This document shows, one piece after another, positions 44,572-58,021 of a stretch of 64,000 bases of DNA (position 1 is the stretch's first letter; every line of letters begins with the position of its first letter). A program made the translations under genes and the position numbers. This DNA comes from Owenia fusiformis (lineage: Eukaryota > Annelida > Polychaeta > Sabellida > Oweniidae). The stretch lies in the NCBI GenBank assembly GCA_903813345.2, contig CAIIXF020000009.1, positions 30,292,740 through 30,356,739 of the forward strand, in the 5' to 3' direction. Under the pieces are notes generated by a model. It was given only the letters and a program-made list of their open reading frames with translations. It was not told where the DNA came from and did no database searches.

Positions 44572-45902
44572 AAATATCAATATCACCTCGTAGATAAAAA
44601 TGATATTCTTCAAAATCATGGGATATCCTATAAATATTCATTGAGAACCTAAATGATGGCTCTGGAATATTTCAGACAAACATTATTGAAAATAAAAAAG
44701 GAAGATGTAGAACATGCTCTGAAAGATTCAATGCTAACAGACTAAAACAAACAATGAAATGGAATCAGACCAAATCTAGGGATGTACCAGCAAAAATTCA
44801 TCGTTGTATAAATAAAAAAGCACAAATATTTTTTCTTTGAGAACAAAAGCGTGATAATGTGTAATGTTGCTACATTCGCGCTCCATGAGAAATACGCATT
44901 AAATTACAGAATAATGACTTGATTGTTAAACTAAGCGTGATTAATTCCATGCCATAAGCCAAATACCACGAGAAATATTTGGTGAATCTGTAAAATCGAG
45001 TACGAGAAATGGAAATGCAAGATATCATTGAAAGTAAAACAAGTGAAATTAATGGATATGATTGAGTATGTGGAAGACCTATGACGCCATGCTGAAACCT
45101 CAGTAATAAAATAAGTGAATAACCCCATGGTTCAAAGAAGACATATGTCTATAATGTAAATCTGTATTGAGAAGACATCGTCACTGATTGGTCAAATCGA
45201 CAGATAAATGACATCATTCAATGGCGGATGTTATGTTTATTCGGCGTGTTAATTAATATGACAGTTTATTATTTTACATCAATATAAAGAAAGATAAAGG
45301 AATATGCGAACATCAATTAAAACATCACAACGACGTGTTCTCTTCGTAAACTAGCCGGTGAAAATTCTGACAAACGAAGTTGGTAAGCAAGAGGCATAAT
45401 TATGTACGAAAACAATATCTGAAGAGTTGTGCTAACTAGAGAGAAAATACTTATATACCATATACTAAGGTTATAGGTACATAACGAGCGGGAATATAGT
45501 GTATCTAGTAGCGATCGCCAAGGTCCGGGATCGTGATAGATACACGCTGTATCGGTCCCTCGGGAGATACACATATTTCCCTTTGGATAAAATATGTATC
45601 CAAAACCTCCCAGTACATAACCGTTATGTACACTCTACAAGATTCAAGAGCAGAATTTTGTCATACGTAATTACACTAGACTTCTATCACGAGGTTCAGG
45701 GCAACAGTCCGTGAAGATATAGGTGCTGCATTCAAAGCACTGTCAGGTATTCTGATAAAAGTGCAAAAATAACTTCAGCTGCAAAGATAATTTGTGAGGA
45801 GATACAAAAATAACAAACTTCTTGGAACATTTTCCTATTGTTTCTGAATCATTAGGCCTACTGTCTGTTCAGAACATCATTATATACGGCAAGCTATAGC
45901 TC
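44572..45902. other. Gene-free stretch
   Basis: No exon is supported. A segment at about 45125-45200 (CCCCATGGTTCAAAGAAGAC onward) is related to the left end of the TIR element at 46874 and looks like a solitary half of it. Confidence 0.4.
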
Positions 45903-46421
45903 TGGTGATCCGCTCGATTACGCTGGTTCGTTTCGGTAACAAAATGTCGGAACGTCGAAGGTAAGATTTTTCTTTTTTTCCTTATTTCACGCGTTGTAGG
46001 TAGAATCCCAACGATATTTATTCTCACAAACGTGTATCAGTATCATATGTTATAGAAAATGCACATGTTTGCGAAAAATAGCTCAGAAGACAACAGAATC
46101 GTCGATTTAATTCGTCACAGTTACATAAACGGTATGGGCTAAAAGTGCAGATCTTTAAAACTGTTTTTCGAAAAACCGTTTATGTAACTTAAGTGAGGAA
46201 TTAAATCGACGATTTTGTTGTCTTGTGAACTATGTGTTCGCAAATATGTTCATTTTCTTTAAACATATGATACTGATATACGTTTGTGATAAAAAATGTC
46301 GTGGGAATTCTGCCTATAACATGTGAAATAAGAAAGAAAAAAAAATCGTACTTTCGATGTTCCGACATTTTGTTACCGAAACTAACCGTTTCGGTAACCA
46401 GCGTAATCGAGTGGATCACCA
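45903..46421. repeat. 519-bp foldback palindrome
   Basis: The ends TGGTGATCC and GGATCACCA are complementary, and pairing continues inward through CTCGATTACGCTGG, CGGTAACAAAATGTCGGAAC and ATTAAATCGACG to a short centre near 46160. The arms differ by scattered substitutions and small indels. No coding capacity; probably a foldback MITE. Confidence 0.75.
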
Positions 46422-46873
46422 GGCCAATTTGATACGTTTTAAATACAAAGAAAAGTAGAAAGATGTCATCATCATATCACTGCAAAGAAAGCATAAATAT
46501 TAATTATATCTTTAGTTGATATTTTGTTCGAAATATACGAGAGCTTGTCCAAAAGGAAATTGCTACACAGTGAAACCTATATATCTGAACACCTCTCTAA
46601 TCCGAACAACTCTCAATGTGAACACTTTCCCTCGGTCCCAAATTTGTTATCTCCTATTGACTTAGATTTGTTATATTCATATATTAAATATAATTGTAAA
46701 TATGTGGACTCCATTATGTAGATAGACATCATATGATTCATCAGGAACATTCGCCAGGAAGCAGATCTGTCCAAATTAAAGAGTCGAAGTGATATTCATT
46801 TTTTCGTAAAATCGCAGCATTTATCTGTTTGAGACTTGATTGTTAGAAACAATTTGACGGATGGTGTAATGTA

Positions 46874-47094
46874 AGAGGGGGAGAAACCCCAGGGTTCAAA
46901 GATGACATACGCTTATAATGTAAATCTGTATTGAGATGACATTGTCGCTGATTGGTTTAGCGAGTCGATCGTTGATTGGTTTAAAACTAGGTCAATTTGA
47001 AAACCAAGATGGAGGGTACGTTTTCGACAAAAGGAGGTGCGCGAAGGAGGAAATCGTATGTCATCAATTGAATCATGGGGTTTTCCCTCCTCTT
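46874..47094. mobile_element. 221-bp TIR element with 10-bp flanking duplication
   Basis: The ends AGAGGGGGAGAAACCCC and its diverged complement form inverted repeats of about 40 bp, including GATGACATACG on both sides. The exact word GTGTAATGTA flanks it (46864-46873 and 47095-47104), consistent with a 9-10 bp target duplication. Non-coding. Confidence 0.65.
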
Positions 47095-47104
47095 GTGTAA
47101 TGTA

Positions 47105-47719
47105 ATACCGGGTTATTACTATAATAAATGGAGTAGTGGCAACAAATTGATACAAATATTGTCTATCTGCGTGCATACATTTAAAAGCAAGTTTTACTCT
47201 CAACTGGTCCATGCAAATAATTCACCATACTCTCTTTTGTTTTTCAATTTTTAATGACATCAAATGCCTTTTTTGTTTCCGTGTGTTTTGTGCTGCTTTT
47301 TTGTATACATTACATTGAGTAAAGAAATATTTTCATTTTTTAATCATTTATTTCATATGTTAAGTTTATCGTTTACAATACATGTTGTCGCTCATGTTTA
47401 ATGTTTTAATAGTTTCAAGAAGATTTCCGTTCATATCACCCATATCCTTTGTTCACATTTGCTACTACTTGCAATTGTTGTCAACTTTTGAGCACTTTTT
47501 GTCCAATTGAGTTCAAGCAGATGTAAAGAGTAAGTTTTTTTAACTAACAAGTTATACAACCACATTTAGTCCGAGGAGTTGTTATTTTATTTCAGCAGCA
47601 AGGTCCGATGTGAAGGATGATCCGGGTAATGATACTATTACCACGATGCAGATTCCAGGTCTCATTTAAACAGTGTTTATCCATCGGACGATACTTTCTA
47701 AATGCATTAAATGCTATAC
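47105..47719. other. Gene-free stretch downstream of the opsin stop
   Basis: This should include the 3' UTR of the minus-strand opsin gene. I see no other feature. Confidence 0.4.
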
Positions 47720-50700
47720 TTAAAGTAACTTCTCTACCAACTCACTAAGTTTGATATCTTGTAGTTCAAGCGTCTGCCATTCATTATCCTTCACCTTCAG
47801 GAGTATGCGAACTTCATCGGAATTATGCATTGAGGGATTATCACTAGGGCACCCAGTGTATTTAACACTGGTTTTGGAACCTTGCCTCGATATCGACTCT
47901 CCATTTTTTCGCAGACCACTAGGCTTTACAAAAGTCAAAACTGCTTCCTTTTCTAACACATTAATCGATTCATTAGCACCAACACTAGCTGGAATAACTT
48001 TAGATTCGTAGGCATTAACACTCACATTTCGTTTGTACTTCACTACGAGTTGATCTGATGACCGTGAAAACGAAGGATTACTCATTCCTGTTATATTAGC
48101 GAAATGTGCTGCTCTTCCTTTTACGTCAACGCAAGAGTAGAACGATTTTAAGGAACGTCGTAAATGGCGACGAATGCGGGGATGTAACATGCCGTAGAGG
48201 AGTGGATTGTAGATTGCCGACGCTTTGGCAAATATACTAGGAATAGCGGCGGTAGAGGGACCGATCACCTGGTGGTATCCTGTGATCGACATAAGACAAA
48301 CCAAAGCGTACGGGAGCCACGCCAGGCAGAATAAGAAAACAGCTGCAATTGAAATTTTGAGAACTTTGAGTTCTTTCTCTCGAGCTTTTAAGATTGCATT
48401 TAATCGCCTCTTTTTTGTTCTTTCCTTTACAGATTGAATTCTTCCAGAGCAATGCATTGATCTTGTTGAACTTGATCTGTGATATTTGACAGAGTTTGAT
48501 CTTATACTGTCCGTTCTGATACTGCGCATTTGCATTGATACTTGTCCCATTTCTTTGTTGTGTTTTCCTAAATACCGCATAATCTTTGTATAGTTATACA
48601 CGATAATGAGGAGGGGTAAGAAGAAACCTCCTGCATATACAGTAGCTATATATGCTATATTGGCTGGGCTCTGGGTGAGGTAGTCAAATGTGCAACTGAC
48701 GCCATAGCCATCCAAGATATATTTGCTCCAACCTATAAGCGGGGGCAAAGCCAGAGTAATTGAATATAGCCAAACGAGGACAATAACTTGAATGTACCTC
48801 TCGCCATTGTTCTTTCTGTAGTTGATAAATGGCTTTGTCAAGACTTGAACTCTCTCCCACGCCATTGCCGCGAGAGTATTAATGCACATGTAGCCCATGC
48901 TAGCCATTGTAAATGCATAAGCCCTGCAACCTGAAACAACAAAATTCAATCAAAATCAAAGCTTTCACTTGAATAACACGTGATTTCAAAGAGGCTCAAA
49001 ATCCAAAGCTATATCTATTGTACTTATATTAGAGTAGGGCGAATATGTACACTCCCCTCCATAAGTTTGGCAACCTTTTTTCCCCATTGAACTACGTGTT
49101 AAAGCCTCTTTACGTTTGGATTTTTATTTACTTAACCGGCGATGAAATAACTTATAATATTGATTGAAACGTAACTTGACTTTATTTCCAATACCTCCAA
49201 ATTTTCTCAATTTTTTTCCTCAATTACAATAGGTCGAAAATTGATGATAAATTTGATGAATTTTCGAAAATCGTCATTCCCATGTAATCCAATTGGAAAT
49301 GGAGGGTTCGGGGCAAATCAGAAATCAGGACATGTTTTCAGTAAAAGATTCAGCAAAAAATATTTTTATATAGAAAATTGAATTGTCTAACTTTTTTTAA
49401 CACCAAGTGTTTAGTTTATTTGATGAATATTAAAGTAACAGCGCTTCAAAGTCATTCTTGAAAATAATTTTTCTCCTCCTGTGTTATTTCAATGGGAGAG
49501 GTTTTTTGAAAAACAAAGCCTCTGGTCATGATGGCGTGACATATGAACATGTAAAATATGGAGGGGAAATTGTTTTTAAGATTATTTCTGAATTGTTAAA
49601 TGCCATTATAAGAATTGAAAAGGTTCCAGATTCTCATAAACTGGCCATAATGCTATCAGTCTATAAGGGTAAAGGTAAGCCACAGTTGAAGAAAACCAGT
49701 TATAGATGTCTTTCTTTAACACCAATAATAAATAAGCTATGGGACAAAACAGTGTTAAAACGGACCAAATCCTGGTTTGAATCGCGCAACATACCAAACA
49801 AATTACAATTTGCTTACTCAGAAGGGAGTGGTAGCCAGATGGCTACATTTGTTTTAAAAGAATCTGTCACTCATTATACTGAAAGAGGCTCTAAAGTGTA
49901 TGCAGCGTTTCTTGATAATAAAGTTGCCGATGATACTACCATTTTGTCACCCACTGTAGATGGCTTACAGAGCCTACTTAATGTTGTCTTTGATTTTAGC
50001 CAAAAGTGGCGTCTTGTGTATCATGCTGGGTCTAGCAACAAAAGTTCAGTTATTGTTTTTAATAGTAATGAAGGACCCACGGTCCTGTGCTCACACAGTT
50101 TGGAACCTTCAGAGGAATGTATATCCTGACTTTCAAACAAAAATATTGATTTGGATTTGTAGTGTCGAACTTTGAGAAACTTAGATAGCATAGTTGTGTG
50201 ACCTAGTTTGATGACCTTTGACCTTGAAAATCTTACTTATTAAGAGCTCAAGAAGGTATTTTGTGATTAAGCTGACCAAAATTAACATCCAAAAATCAAT
50301 TTGAAAAATCAACTTTTTTGACATTTCAAAGGTCACTGAAGGTCAAGTAAAGGTCAAATCCTAAAACTAATGTCAGATTTGAACTCCTGGCAACTTGTAG
50401 ATGATTTTCAAAAAGAAATTTGGTCAAATTGAAGCAAGTTGAAAAATAACTTATTTTTACTGTTTTTTGACAACAAATATCTCAAAAACGGTAAAAAATT
50501 GATGCTGACATTGAGCAATATGTAGGGAATGCTTAAATCTAGTAATGATGTAATTTATTGCAGGAAATGATCAAGCATAAGGCAAACTTTAAGAAACTTG
50601 TCAATCACAAAACCTGCCATTGACTTTATACATGAGAAAGTTTCCTGAAAATGACTAAGTCCTACTTTTTGTCAAATTTTATAGAGTAAACACCAAAAAC

Positions 50701-53700
50701 CGTAATTTCAAGAGCTTTGAAATCTTCAGGGGACATAAGTTGCATATACAGCAACTAGTAAAAGTTATTTGAAAGTTCTACTTCAACAAAGTGTCTAGTA
50801 TTTACAGAAAATTTGACTTTTCGACGTCGAAATCCGCAATTTCTCGAAAACCGGGCGAACTTGGGAAATGGCGATAATAGGTCAAATAGGCATTATGGAT
50901 ATGCATAAAATGAATGTGGATATGACTCAATCCGAATAGCAGTTTTAATTTGTGCGGCCAATGTTGACGGACGGACGGACGGACGGACCAACGGACGGAC
51001 GCCTGGTCAATCACATAGGCTCACTGTGTGAGCCAAAAACAATGTGCCCGAAATGCTACAAAACACATTTAGATTAGGTCAAGAAGCAATACCTGTTGTC
51101 AATCAAGTGACTTATGTTGGAAATACGTTGAACACAAAGCTTACGCCAAATGATGCTGTCCATATATCTTGTGTTAAGACAAAACAAATCTTCAACTCAT
51201 TGTGTGGAATTGGTATACGACATGGTGGTTTGAATCCTATTTGTTCTGTCAACATATGGAATAAAGTAATACTTCCTTCAGCATTCTATGGGTGTGAGCT
51301 TTGGGATAATATCATCAAATCTCAAAAGCTAGAAATTGAGAGAGTCCAGAGATATTTTGCCAAGCGTGCTCAGGGCCTTCCATGGAAAACACCATCAGTT
51401 GCAGCTATCGGGGCGCTTGGCCTAATAACAATGGAACAATATATTGAAAAAACAAAGCTCTTATTTTTAAACAGACTGATTAATTCATCTGAAAAATCTG
51501 TGCAGAGACATATATTCATATCAAGAATTAGCAGTTATATTGTGAGGATGTCATGTTCAAGGAAATCTGATGGTTTCATTCCAGATATTCAAAACATTTT
51601 GAGTAAATACCCGTATTTATTGAAAGACTTTGAAAGGTTTATCAGTCATGGCCAAAAAGTACCCAAAAATATGTGGAAATTTAGAATTAAATGTAACATC
51701 CAAGAGTTGGCAAATCAGTTGTATCAAAGTCAGGTTCACGAAGATGTTCGGCTCAAAAGATTTGCAAATATCCACACACAATTAGAACCGAGTATACATT
51801 ATGTGCTAGGAAAACAATACCCAGCTTTATTGTGGCCTTTGGCAAGTCTTCTTCAACTTGCACTAATTGAAGATCACTTAGTCACTGTTAAATGTACATT
51901 ATGCAAGGGTGAATACAGAGATGTAACAAAACATGCCCTTTTGGAATGTTCAGGACTAATGATTGAACGAGATCGTCTTTTTGACAATATTACGAATGCA
52001 TTAGACGTGAGCACATCTTGTCAATTTTTAAATGGCGATGAAGAAGTTTTAGTTGAAACTCTCCTAGGTTCAAATACTGACATTCAGTTAAATGAAAATG
52101 TATGTGAACAAATAATCATCTTGGTAGCAAAGTATGCATGCGGTAAAACATAATTCAAATTACTAATGTAAATATATCTGTTTTGTAAATAATTGTTTGT
52201 AAATAACTGCTTGTATAATTATTTGAAAAAGCTTTTCTTCGAGAAGGAAATAAAGATAAACAAACAAACATACCAACGGTGAAGGTGCTTTATGAAAATA
52301 TTTACATATTGAGATACAATTTCCACCTTTTATCAAAATAGTATGCACACAAGGTGCCAACTACGATCGTTAAATTGAATTTTAGACCTACCAGATGTTT
52401 GAAAAGCAAGGATTGTGAGTCTCATACTGCACCGTTTTTCTTCAAACTTGTTCCATTAAAAGCAAAACAAAAATGCCTTTCTGTTGGTACATTATACTTT
52501 TATATAGAAGTGTGAGAAGCTCTTCTCTCAGCTGGGTACCCAAGCGCCGCTAAACGAGGGACTCTGTACAATAAAGCAATGCACCGACAGAAAGGCATTT
52601 TTGTTTTCCTTTGAAATAAACAAATTTGAAGAAAAACGTTGCAGTATGAGACTCACAATCCTTGATTATCGAACATCGATCGCACCACCACAATAAAAAT
52701 GACACCATTGGAGAGAAGAGGAAAAAAGCTCTAAAATGCTTTTTATTTGAAGCGTCTAGCTCAATTTTGAAGGAAAACTTTGCATCAATTTTTGTAAAAT
52801 TCGAGACAAATCTTCATTTGTTCTATTTCGGTAACAATGACCGTTTAATCTGTACACACATATATTTTTTGTTCAAAGAATGACTTTTATGAATTCTTAA
52901 AGGCCCTATTTAAACTTTAAACCACTTTAGCTTATATTGTTGTCTTACCCAATTTTATCAAAATGTGATATGTGAAATTTTGAAATACTTTTTGTTCGAA
53001 AAATTGTGAATTTATTTAACATTAAATTCCAGAGGTCACACATATATATTTTAATACGCAATACCACACGCCAATGCATAGGATTCATCCTCACGTGTAT
53101 TATTTTGTCGAAAAAATGGTTGATAAAAAGCGAAAAAAAACTCATCCATGCACGAACGTGGTTCAGAGAAAAATGCATTTGAATTAAAATTTTAGTTCAC
53201 ATAAAAACCAATTGTAAATATTAATATTTAAAAAAAATACATTCTTCTTTTTTCTTCTTTTCAAGCTACTCAGACAATCAACCTTGATTTACTTTTGGCG
53301 TATTTAGAAAAGATTGAGATAGAGATTAAAAAAATAAATAAAAACAATTTTGCCGCCTTAGTGATGTTACGATGATGCCACTTAGGGTGCACATACGGTA
53401 ATATGCTAGAACAGTGGCACATTTTATTAGTCAAATAGTGTGTCCGATCCTTTGTTCAATCTTTGCAATGGTGTTAAAACAAGATATTTATGTTTTGTAC
53501 TGTAAAGTGGAATATTTGCTGATTAATAGATTTAGCCTAAACTTTTATTTGAAAATGTCAATAAATTCGAATATTTAAGAGATGACAACTTTTTTCAATG
53601 TTATGATTGATAATGGACCATGTACCTTTGTATACAAAGGGTAGATGAATTTACAATGTTTTATATAAAAATCAGTTCAAGTGAAGGGCTAAGCCTTTAA

Positions 53701-55503
53701 ACCTTGTCTTACCTAATGGGCCGTATAACCACGAGCCGTGGAATGATGAGACGGTAAGGGCAGAGCTGCACAGGGAAATAACTAGACAGGCGAAGCACAA
53801 ATTGAAGATCAGCATATGGGCCGTCGTTTTCAGCATTTTGTACCTTAAATAAAGAACAAATACTAATATTAGCAATAATATAATTGTAATACTTTATTTA
53901 AGCAAATGGAAGTTCAATCTTAAATGAATACATGGACATGTAGACATAAATAAACAGATAAATACAGCAAGATATCCACTCACTTAATGCTCAACCGGTA
54001 TAATCAAACAATTATAAAGAGAGACGTGTTTCTGACTAAGAGAATCCATATTTAGTATTAAAAGAACGGTTTCCGGTAGAATGAATGCGATCTCGACTTG
54101 GCTTTATCGAGTGCAATTTAAGACGAGGCCTCTAGCTTTTACCAAAACAATTTTAGAAAAATGTTTTGTCGAGAATGTATTTGAACAATGTAGCCTAATT
54201 AAGCACTTAACATTGTCAGGAAGTTATTGTTAGTCTGACGCCCACCCTTCACGTCTTTTGGACCCTGTTTTGCCCTTTGCTTAATTAGCTTCACTAACAA
54301 CATCCAATAATTAAATAATTGGAGATTGTTTAAGTTTATCTAGGTTATCGTGCCCAAATTTTCGGGGTTCATGAAAAAGAGATTGGCATACACTGGGGGT
54401 TTAATTGAAAATATACAGTTGTTAGCTTAATATTCAATGCAACAATTTCACTTTGTTTTTCAATTGTTTTAAAGGTGCAACAATTAGTGCAGAGGGGCCA
54501 TTCAACGATCATGGACCGGTGTCAAAATATATTTAAGTTTGGATATTTCATCAAGACTTACATCAATTCTTATCATCTACAAAGAAACCCCCTTGATCAA
54601 CATTATTTTAGCTGATATTCCTCTTGAAACATGGTGGATCTAAAAAACATAAAAGTGGATTTCCCCTTTCGAAGCTTTGCACTGAATTTACACTTCTTAA
54701 TGCTGAAATTGATAGTTTGTCCATACATTCTAAGAAAATAGGTATGTCAAGAAGATGCTAAGCCAAATGTTGCCTTAATAGCTCAGAAAAAGTTTAAATG
54801 TTCCTATTTTCTCTCTGCCCCTTTAAAAAATTCTTCTATCGACAGCGATTTATTTGATGTCAAATGAAAGTACAATCAAGAATCACCAACTGAACTTGCT
54901 GCGAAACATAAATGTAAAAACACTAATTCAGAATGATCTGCCACTCTACGTGTCAAATATGTGTTTAGCCATGGCGAAATGAAGATTAGGTGATGTAATT
55001 TTCGTGAACTGGTGGATAAATAAAGATTCAAAACAGTTCCGCGAAGTTTTGTGATATGCCTCCAAATATTTTCTGGAATAGAGCGTCACATGCAAAAAAT
55101 ATTGACCGCATTTCTAAAATAAAGGTAAAGAAACAAACAAATATATAGATATTAATTTACAAATAATTGATGCCATCATGGAAATAGATATAAAGCTTAC
55201 AAAAACCTGCAGTGTAATAATTAGAAAGATCGATCATCCAAAACTAGGTAATGCTTGAAGCAGATATGATCAAGATATCAATGTTAAATTTTACACATAC
55301 CTAATCATTGTGACGAGTACAACTGTATTTGCAACTAGTCCAATGATTGATATGACAGTTATACAGAATCCATACACCAGCGTGCTTCCCCTATCTGCAC
55401 GATCCACTGAGTCCCAATGAGGATGCTTATGTGAATCATAATCTATGAAAGACTCTGTAAAGAAATCCATCTGAATACCATTCGTTAAATTCATTATGTC
55501 CAA
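47720..55503 (-). CDS. Opsin, rhabdomeric/melanopsin type, 514 aa
   Basis: Three coding exons: 55301-55503, 53713-53853 less its first ten bases (53713-53843), and 47720-48930; junctions AG|GTATGT, TAG|GTAAGA and their acceptors join in frame. It is a seven-helix retinal-binding GPCR: an N-glycosylation site at N5 (NLT), TM1 near 38-67, Cys113 paired with Cys191, and the Schiff-base lysine K347 in FAKASAIYNP, followed by NPLLY at 353-357. The AKASAI context and HPR (361-363), close to the HPK of Gq-coupled opsins, point to the rhabdomeric class. ERV replaces the usual DRY after TM3. Position 181 in bovine numbering is Asp185, where Glu is usual; position 113 is Tyr116. The third intracellular loop is long, basic and Ser-rich, and the C-terminal tail is about 145 residues. 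Intron 2 harbours a dead LINE on the opposite strand. Confidence 0.93.
49480..52270 (+). pseudogene. 5'-truncated, internally deleted LINE with a nested insertion
   Basis: Two plus-strand blocks belong to one non-LTR retrotransposon. The first (49458-50129 frame) has RT words such as NKASGHDGVTYEH and SYRCLSLTPIINKLWD, then jumps from AAFLD straight to VADDTTILS, so the part between the two catalytic Asp motifs is deleted. The second (51044-52153) carries the C-terminal region with a CTLC...H...C zinc-type motif typical of such ORF2 ends. The 3' end is a short A-rich tail near 52270. Both catalytic core and 5' end are lost, so it is dead. It lies in opsin intron 2, antisense to the gene. Confidence 0.8.
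50088..51034. mobile_element. Insertion of about 0.95 kb inside the LINE
   Basis: The LINE reading frame is interrupted here. The borders carry the inverted word GCTCACACAG (left) and CTGTGTGAGC (right). The inside has several TTTGACCTT/AAGGTCA words and a (GGAC)n run near 50971-51000. No target duplication is evident. Exact ends are uncertain by a few bases. Confidence 0.55.
52402..52670. repeat. Foldback repeat in opsin intron 2
   Basis: The left arm (about 52402-52500, with CAAGGATTGTGAGTCTCATA and AAAAATGCCTTTCTG) is inverted in the right arm (about 52577-52670, CAGAAAGGCATTTTT and TATGAGACTCACAATCCTTG). The 75-bp centre contains a GGGTACCCAAGCGCCGCTAA word. Non-coding. Confidence 0.7.
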
Positions 55504-56231
55504 AGTGTTCTATTGGAATGTTCTTGTAATTCGGTTACTTTAAAATTCCTGTTTCAAGCGATGGGCCCCTATGTTCTGTACGTGTTTGTAACAGTGCCAT
55601 AATGTTTCATTGCAGATCTCGTTGCTAAACGCAAGCTTTTAAATTGCGTCGTGGTGTGTACATACGTTTTTGCATGCCAATATAATAATGCTGTTGCATC
55701 TCCGACACTTGATGCTCAGGAATGCATATCATGCGCGGGCGCTGCTTTTTATACTACGATAGGAACTGAGAGTAATGATAAACAATATACAGAGTGTGCG
55801 AAAATAATAGTAAACATATATATGTGTGTTAATAAATTAGTTGAACGTAATTTTTTAAATTATTATTAGTATTATTTTACATGATAAATATATTATAATA
55901 CGTATGTTTATACCATGGTCACTATTATATGGCATCAGATGTATAACGTATTTTGATAAATATTGTATACATTTTTTGTTATATACCTCATATACATCCC
56001 GTATACGTCCCGTGCACATCTCGCATATATTGTATTATATCATATTATATTATATTGTATTTTGGAAGTAATTTTTTTGAAATAAATTTATGAATATGAT
56101 TTCAAGTAAGTAAATACAGTTTTAGATTGTTTCTGTTGCCCAGTGCATCAATCCATTGGTGCTAAATGGTGTAATAGTTCCCATCATTGTGGTCAAGGTA
56201 TCATGTATCCATTCAAGCTATTTTTTTTATT
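55504..56231. other. Region upstream of the opsin start
   Basis: This is the expected 5' flank of the minus-strand opsin. I cannot point to a specific promoter element. An ATATTAT-rich stretch (about 56030-56060) is present. Confidence 0.35.
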
Positions 56232-56845
56232 TACAAGGGTCGTTCGAAAAGTTTGGCAAAGTATCACCTATCTTACATTAATATCTGAAATTTCAGGACC
56301 ATACGCCATATACTTCTTGAGATACATTGAACCAATGGTCTCATGGTCCATATGACGTCATTAAATTGAATTGATTTTGTGAATGCCTTGAAAGGCTGAA
56401 ATTTCTCGGTCAATCTGTGTTCTTTGAATAGTTAGTCAGGTTATGTTATTATTGACTTATAATCAATCAAAATATGGAGTTCTTACGTAGTCTTCCATAG
56501 CAGGAATGCATTGAAACCATGTCTGAACCCTCCTACCTGGAGGATGTCAAGCCTTCTAATAACTAAAGCTTCCTTCAATACATTTCCCTTTGTCTAATTC
56601 AATCTTGGAATACATAGCAATGCCTATAGGAGTCATCGTATGCAATGTCTTAATGCATGATTGATTTTAACTTGTGTAATTCTGTTTTCCCATTCTTTAA
56701 CATGAATTCTATCAAAGTTTTCTGCCTCAACTTTATTATTTTGAGTAGTATTCTCCTATTTTCATAAATTGATATATGAATAAGATTGGTTCATTACTTT
56801 TATAATTAGATATATTTGTCCAAAACCTTTTGAACAGCCCTTGTA
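56232..56845. mobile_element. Mariner-like TIR element, 614 bp
   Basis: The left end TACAAGGGTCGTTCGAAAAG and the complement of the right end, TACAAGGGCTGTTCAAAAGG, are TIRs of the mariner type that begin at TA. No transposase ORF remains. Confidence 0.65.
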
Positions 56846-58021
56846 CAATTACAAAAAATGTGGGAATATTCTCGAGGGACCAATTGTAACATATCATCCC
56901 AAAAGATAAACCTGATATACAATTCCTCTTACCTCTATGTACGTGTATGTATATACTGTAGGTTCCCGATATACAATTCCTCTTACCTCTATGTATGTAT
57001 ACACTGTAGGTTTTTTAGTTATATTTTGTGAAATACGTAATCATGATACATATATATTTGATATTTTTGTCCCACCCTGTATTTTATCGATTCCATCTCA
57101 CGTGTTCCGTTCGTTCACGTGCAGGATGTTAAGGTTAATTTATGATTGATAAATAAAGCTATAAAGAGGCAAATAACTGCACTGGAAACAAATTAATGTC
57201 AACCACATGGAATTTCAAACGCAAAAACGCTAATTATTGGCGCGATTGATGCTCCTCCTAATCATTGATCAATTTACCGCCTCCGATGATTTAAACCACC
57301 TATTGCAATGAAATCATTGTGAATTAGGCTTCTCACGGACTTGTCAAGAACAATACGCTAAACAATTTGCAAGTATCAACATGCTTAATTCAAATGACAC
57401 AACTCATCAGAATCATCCGAAAATGTCTAGTACAAGACCACATAGCCAGGCTTGTATCTTTTCCTGGCGTGGAATTCTCAACTTTTACACCGCATTAACT
57501 TTCAGTTTCTAACGCCCTCCTCCCTCCATCACACAGGAACCATTTTAATTATCACGATTCACAATTCACAAGCACGAACACGGGGTGTTTCACCGCGATT
57601 ACTCAGTGTACTTATTTATATTTTATTGGATGGAGACTAGTCTAAATGATGTGGGAGTAGATAAAACCAATGGTATTACACGAGTGTCAAAGGTTAACAT
57701 ACAAATAAATAAACCGACGTGAAATAAATAAATTAATAAATGAATAGGCAGATTTACAGATAATTGATATACATTATGGAAATAGATATAAAAAATACAA
57801 AAACTTGCAATTATGATAATCGGAAAGATCGAACATCCAAAATCATGCTCAGCAAATATGATTAAGATGTCAATGTTTTTGCACGTACCTAATCATTGTG
57901 ACGAGTACAACTGTATTTGATATGACAGTTATACAGAATCCATACACCAGTTTGCTTCCCCTACTTGCACGATCCACTGAGTACCAATGAGGATGCTTAT
58001 GTGAATCATAATTTAGGAAAG

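Noticed and set aside
55651-55869. Cys-rich plus-strand ORF upstream of the opsin
   Set aside because: No splice or start context, no recognisable domain, and opposite strand to the only supported gene nearby.
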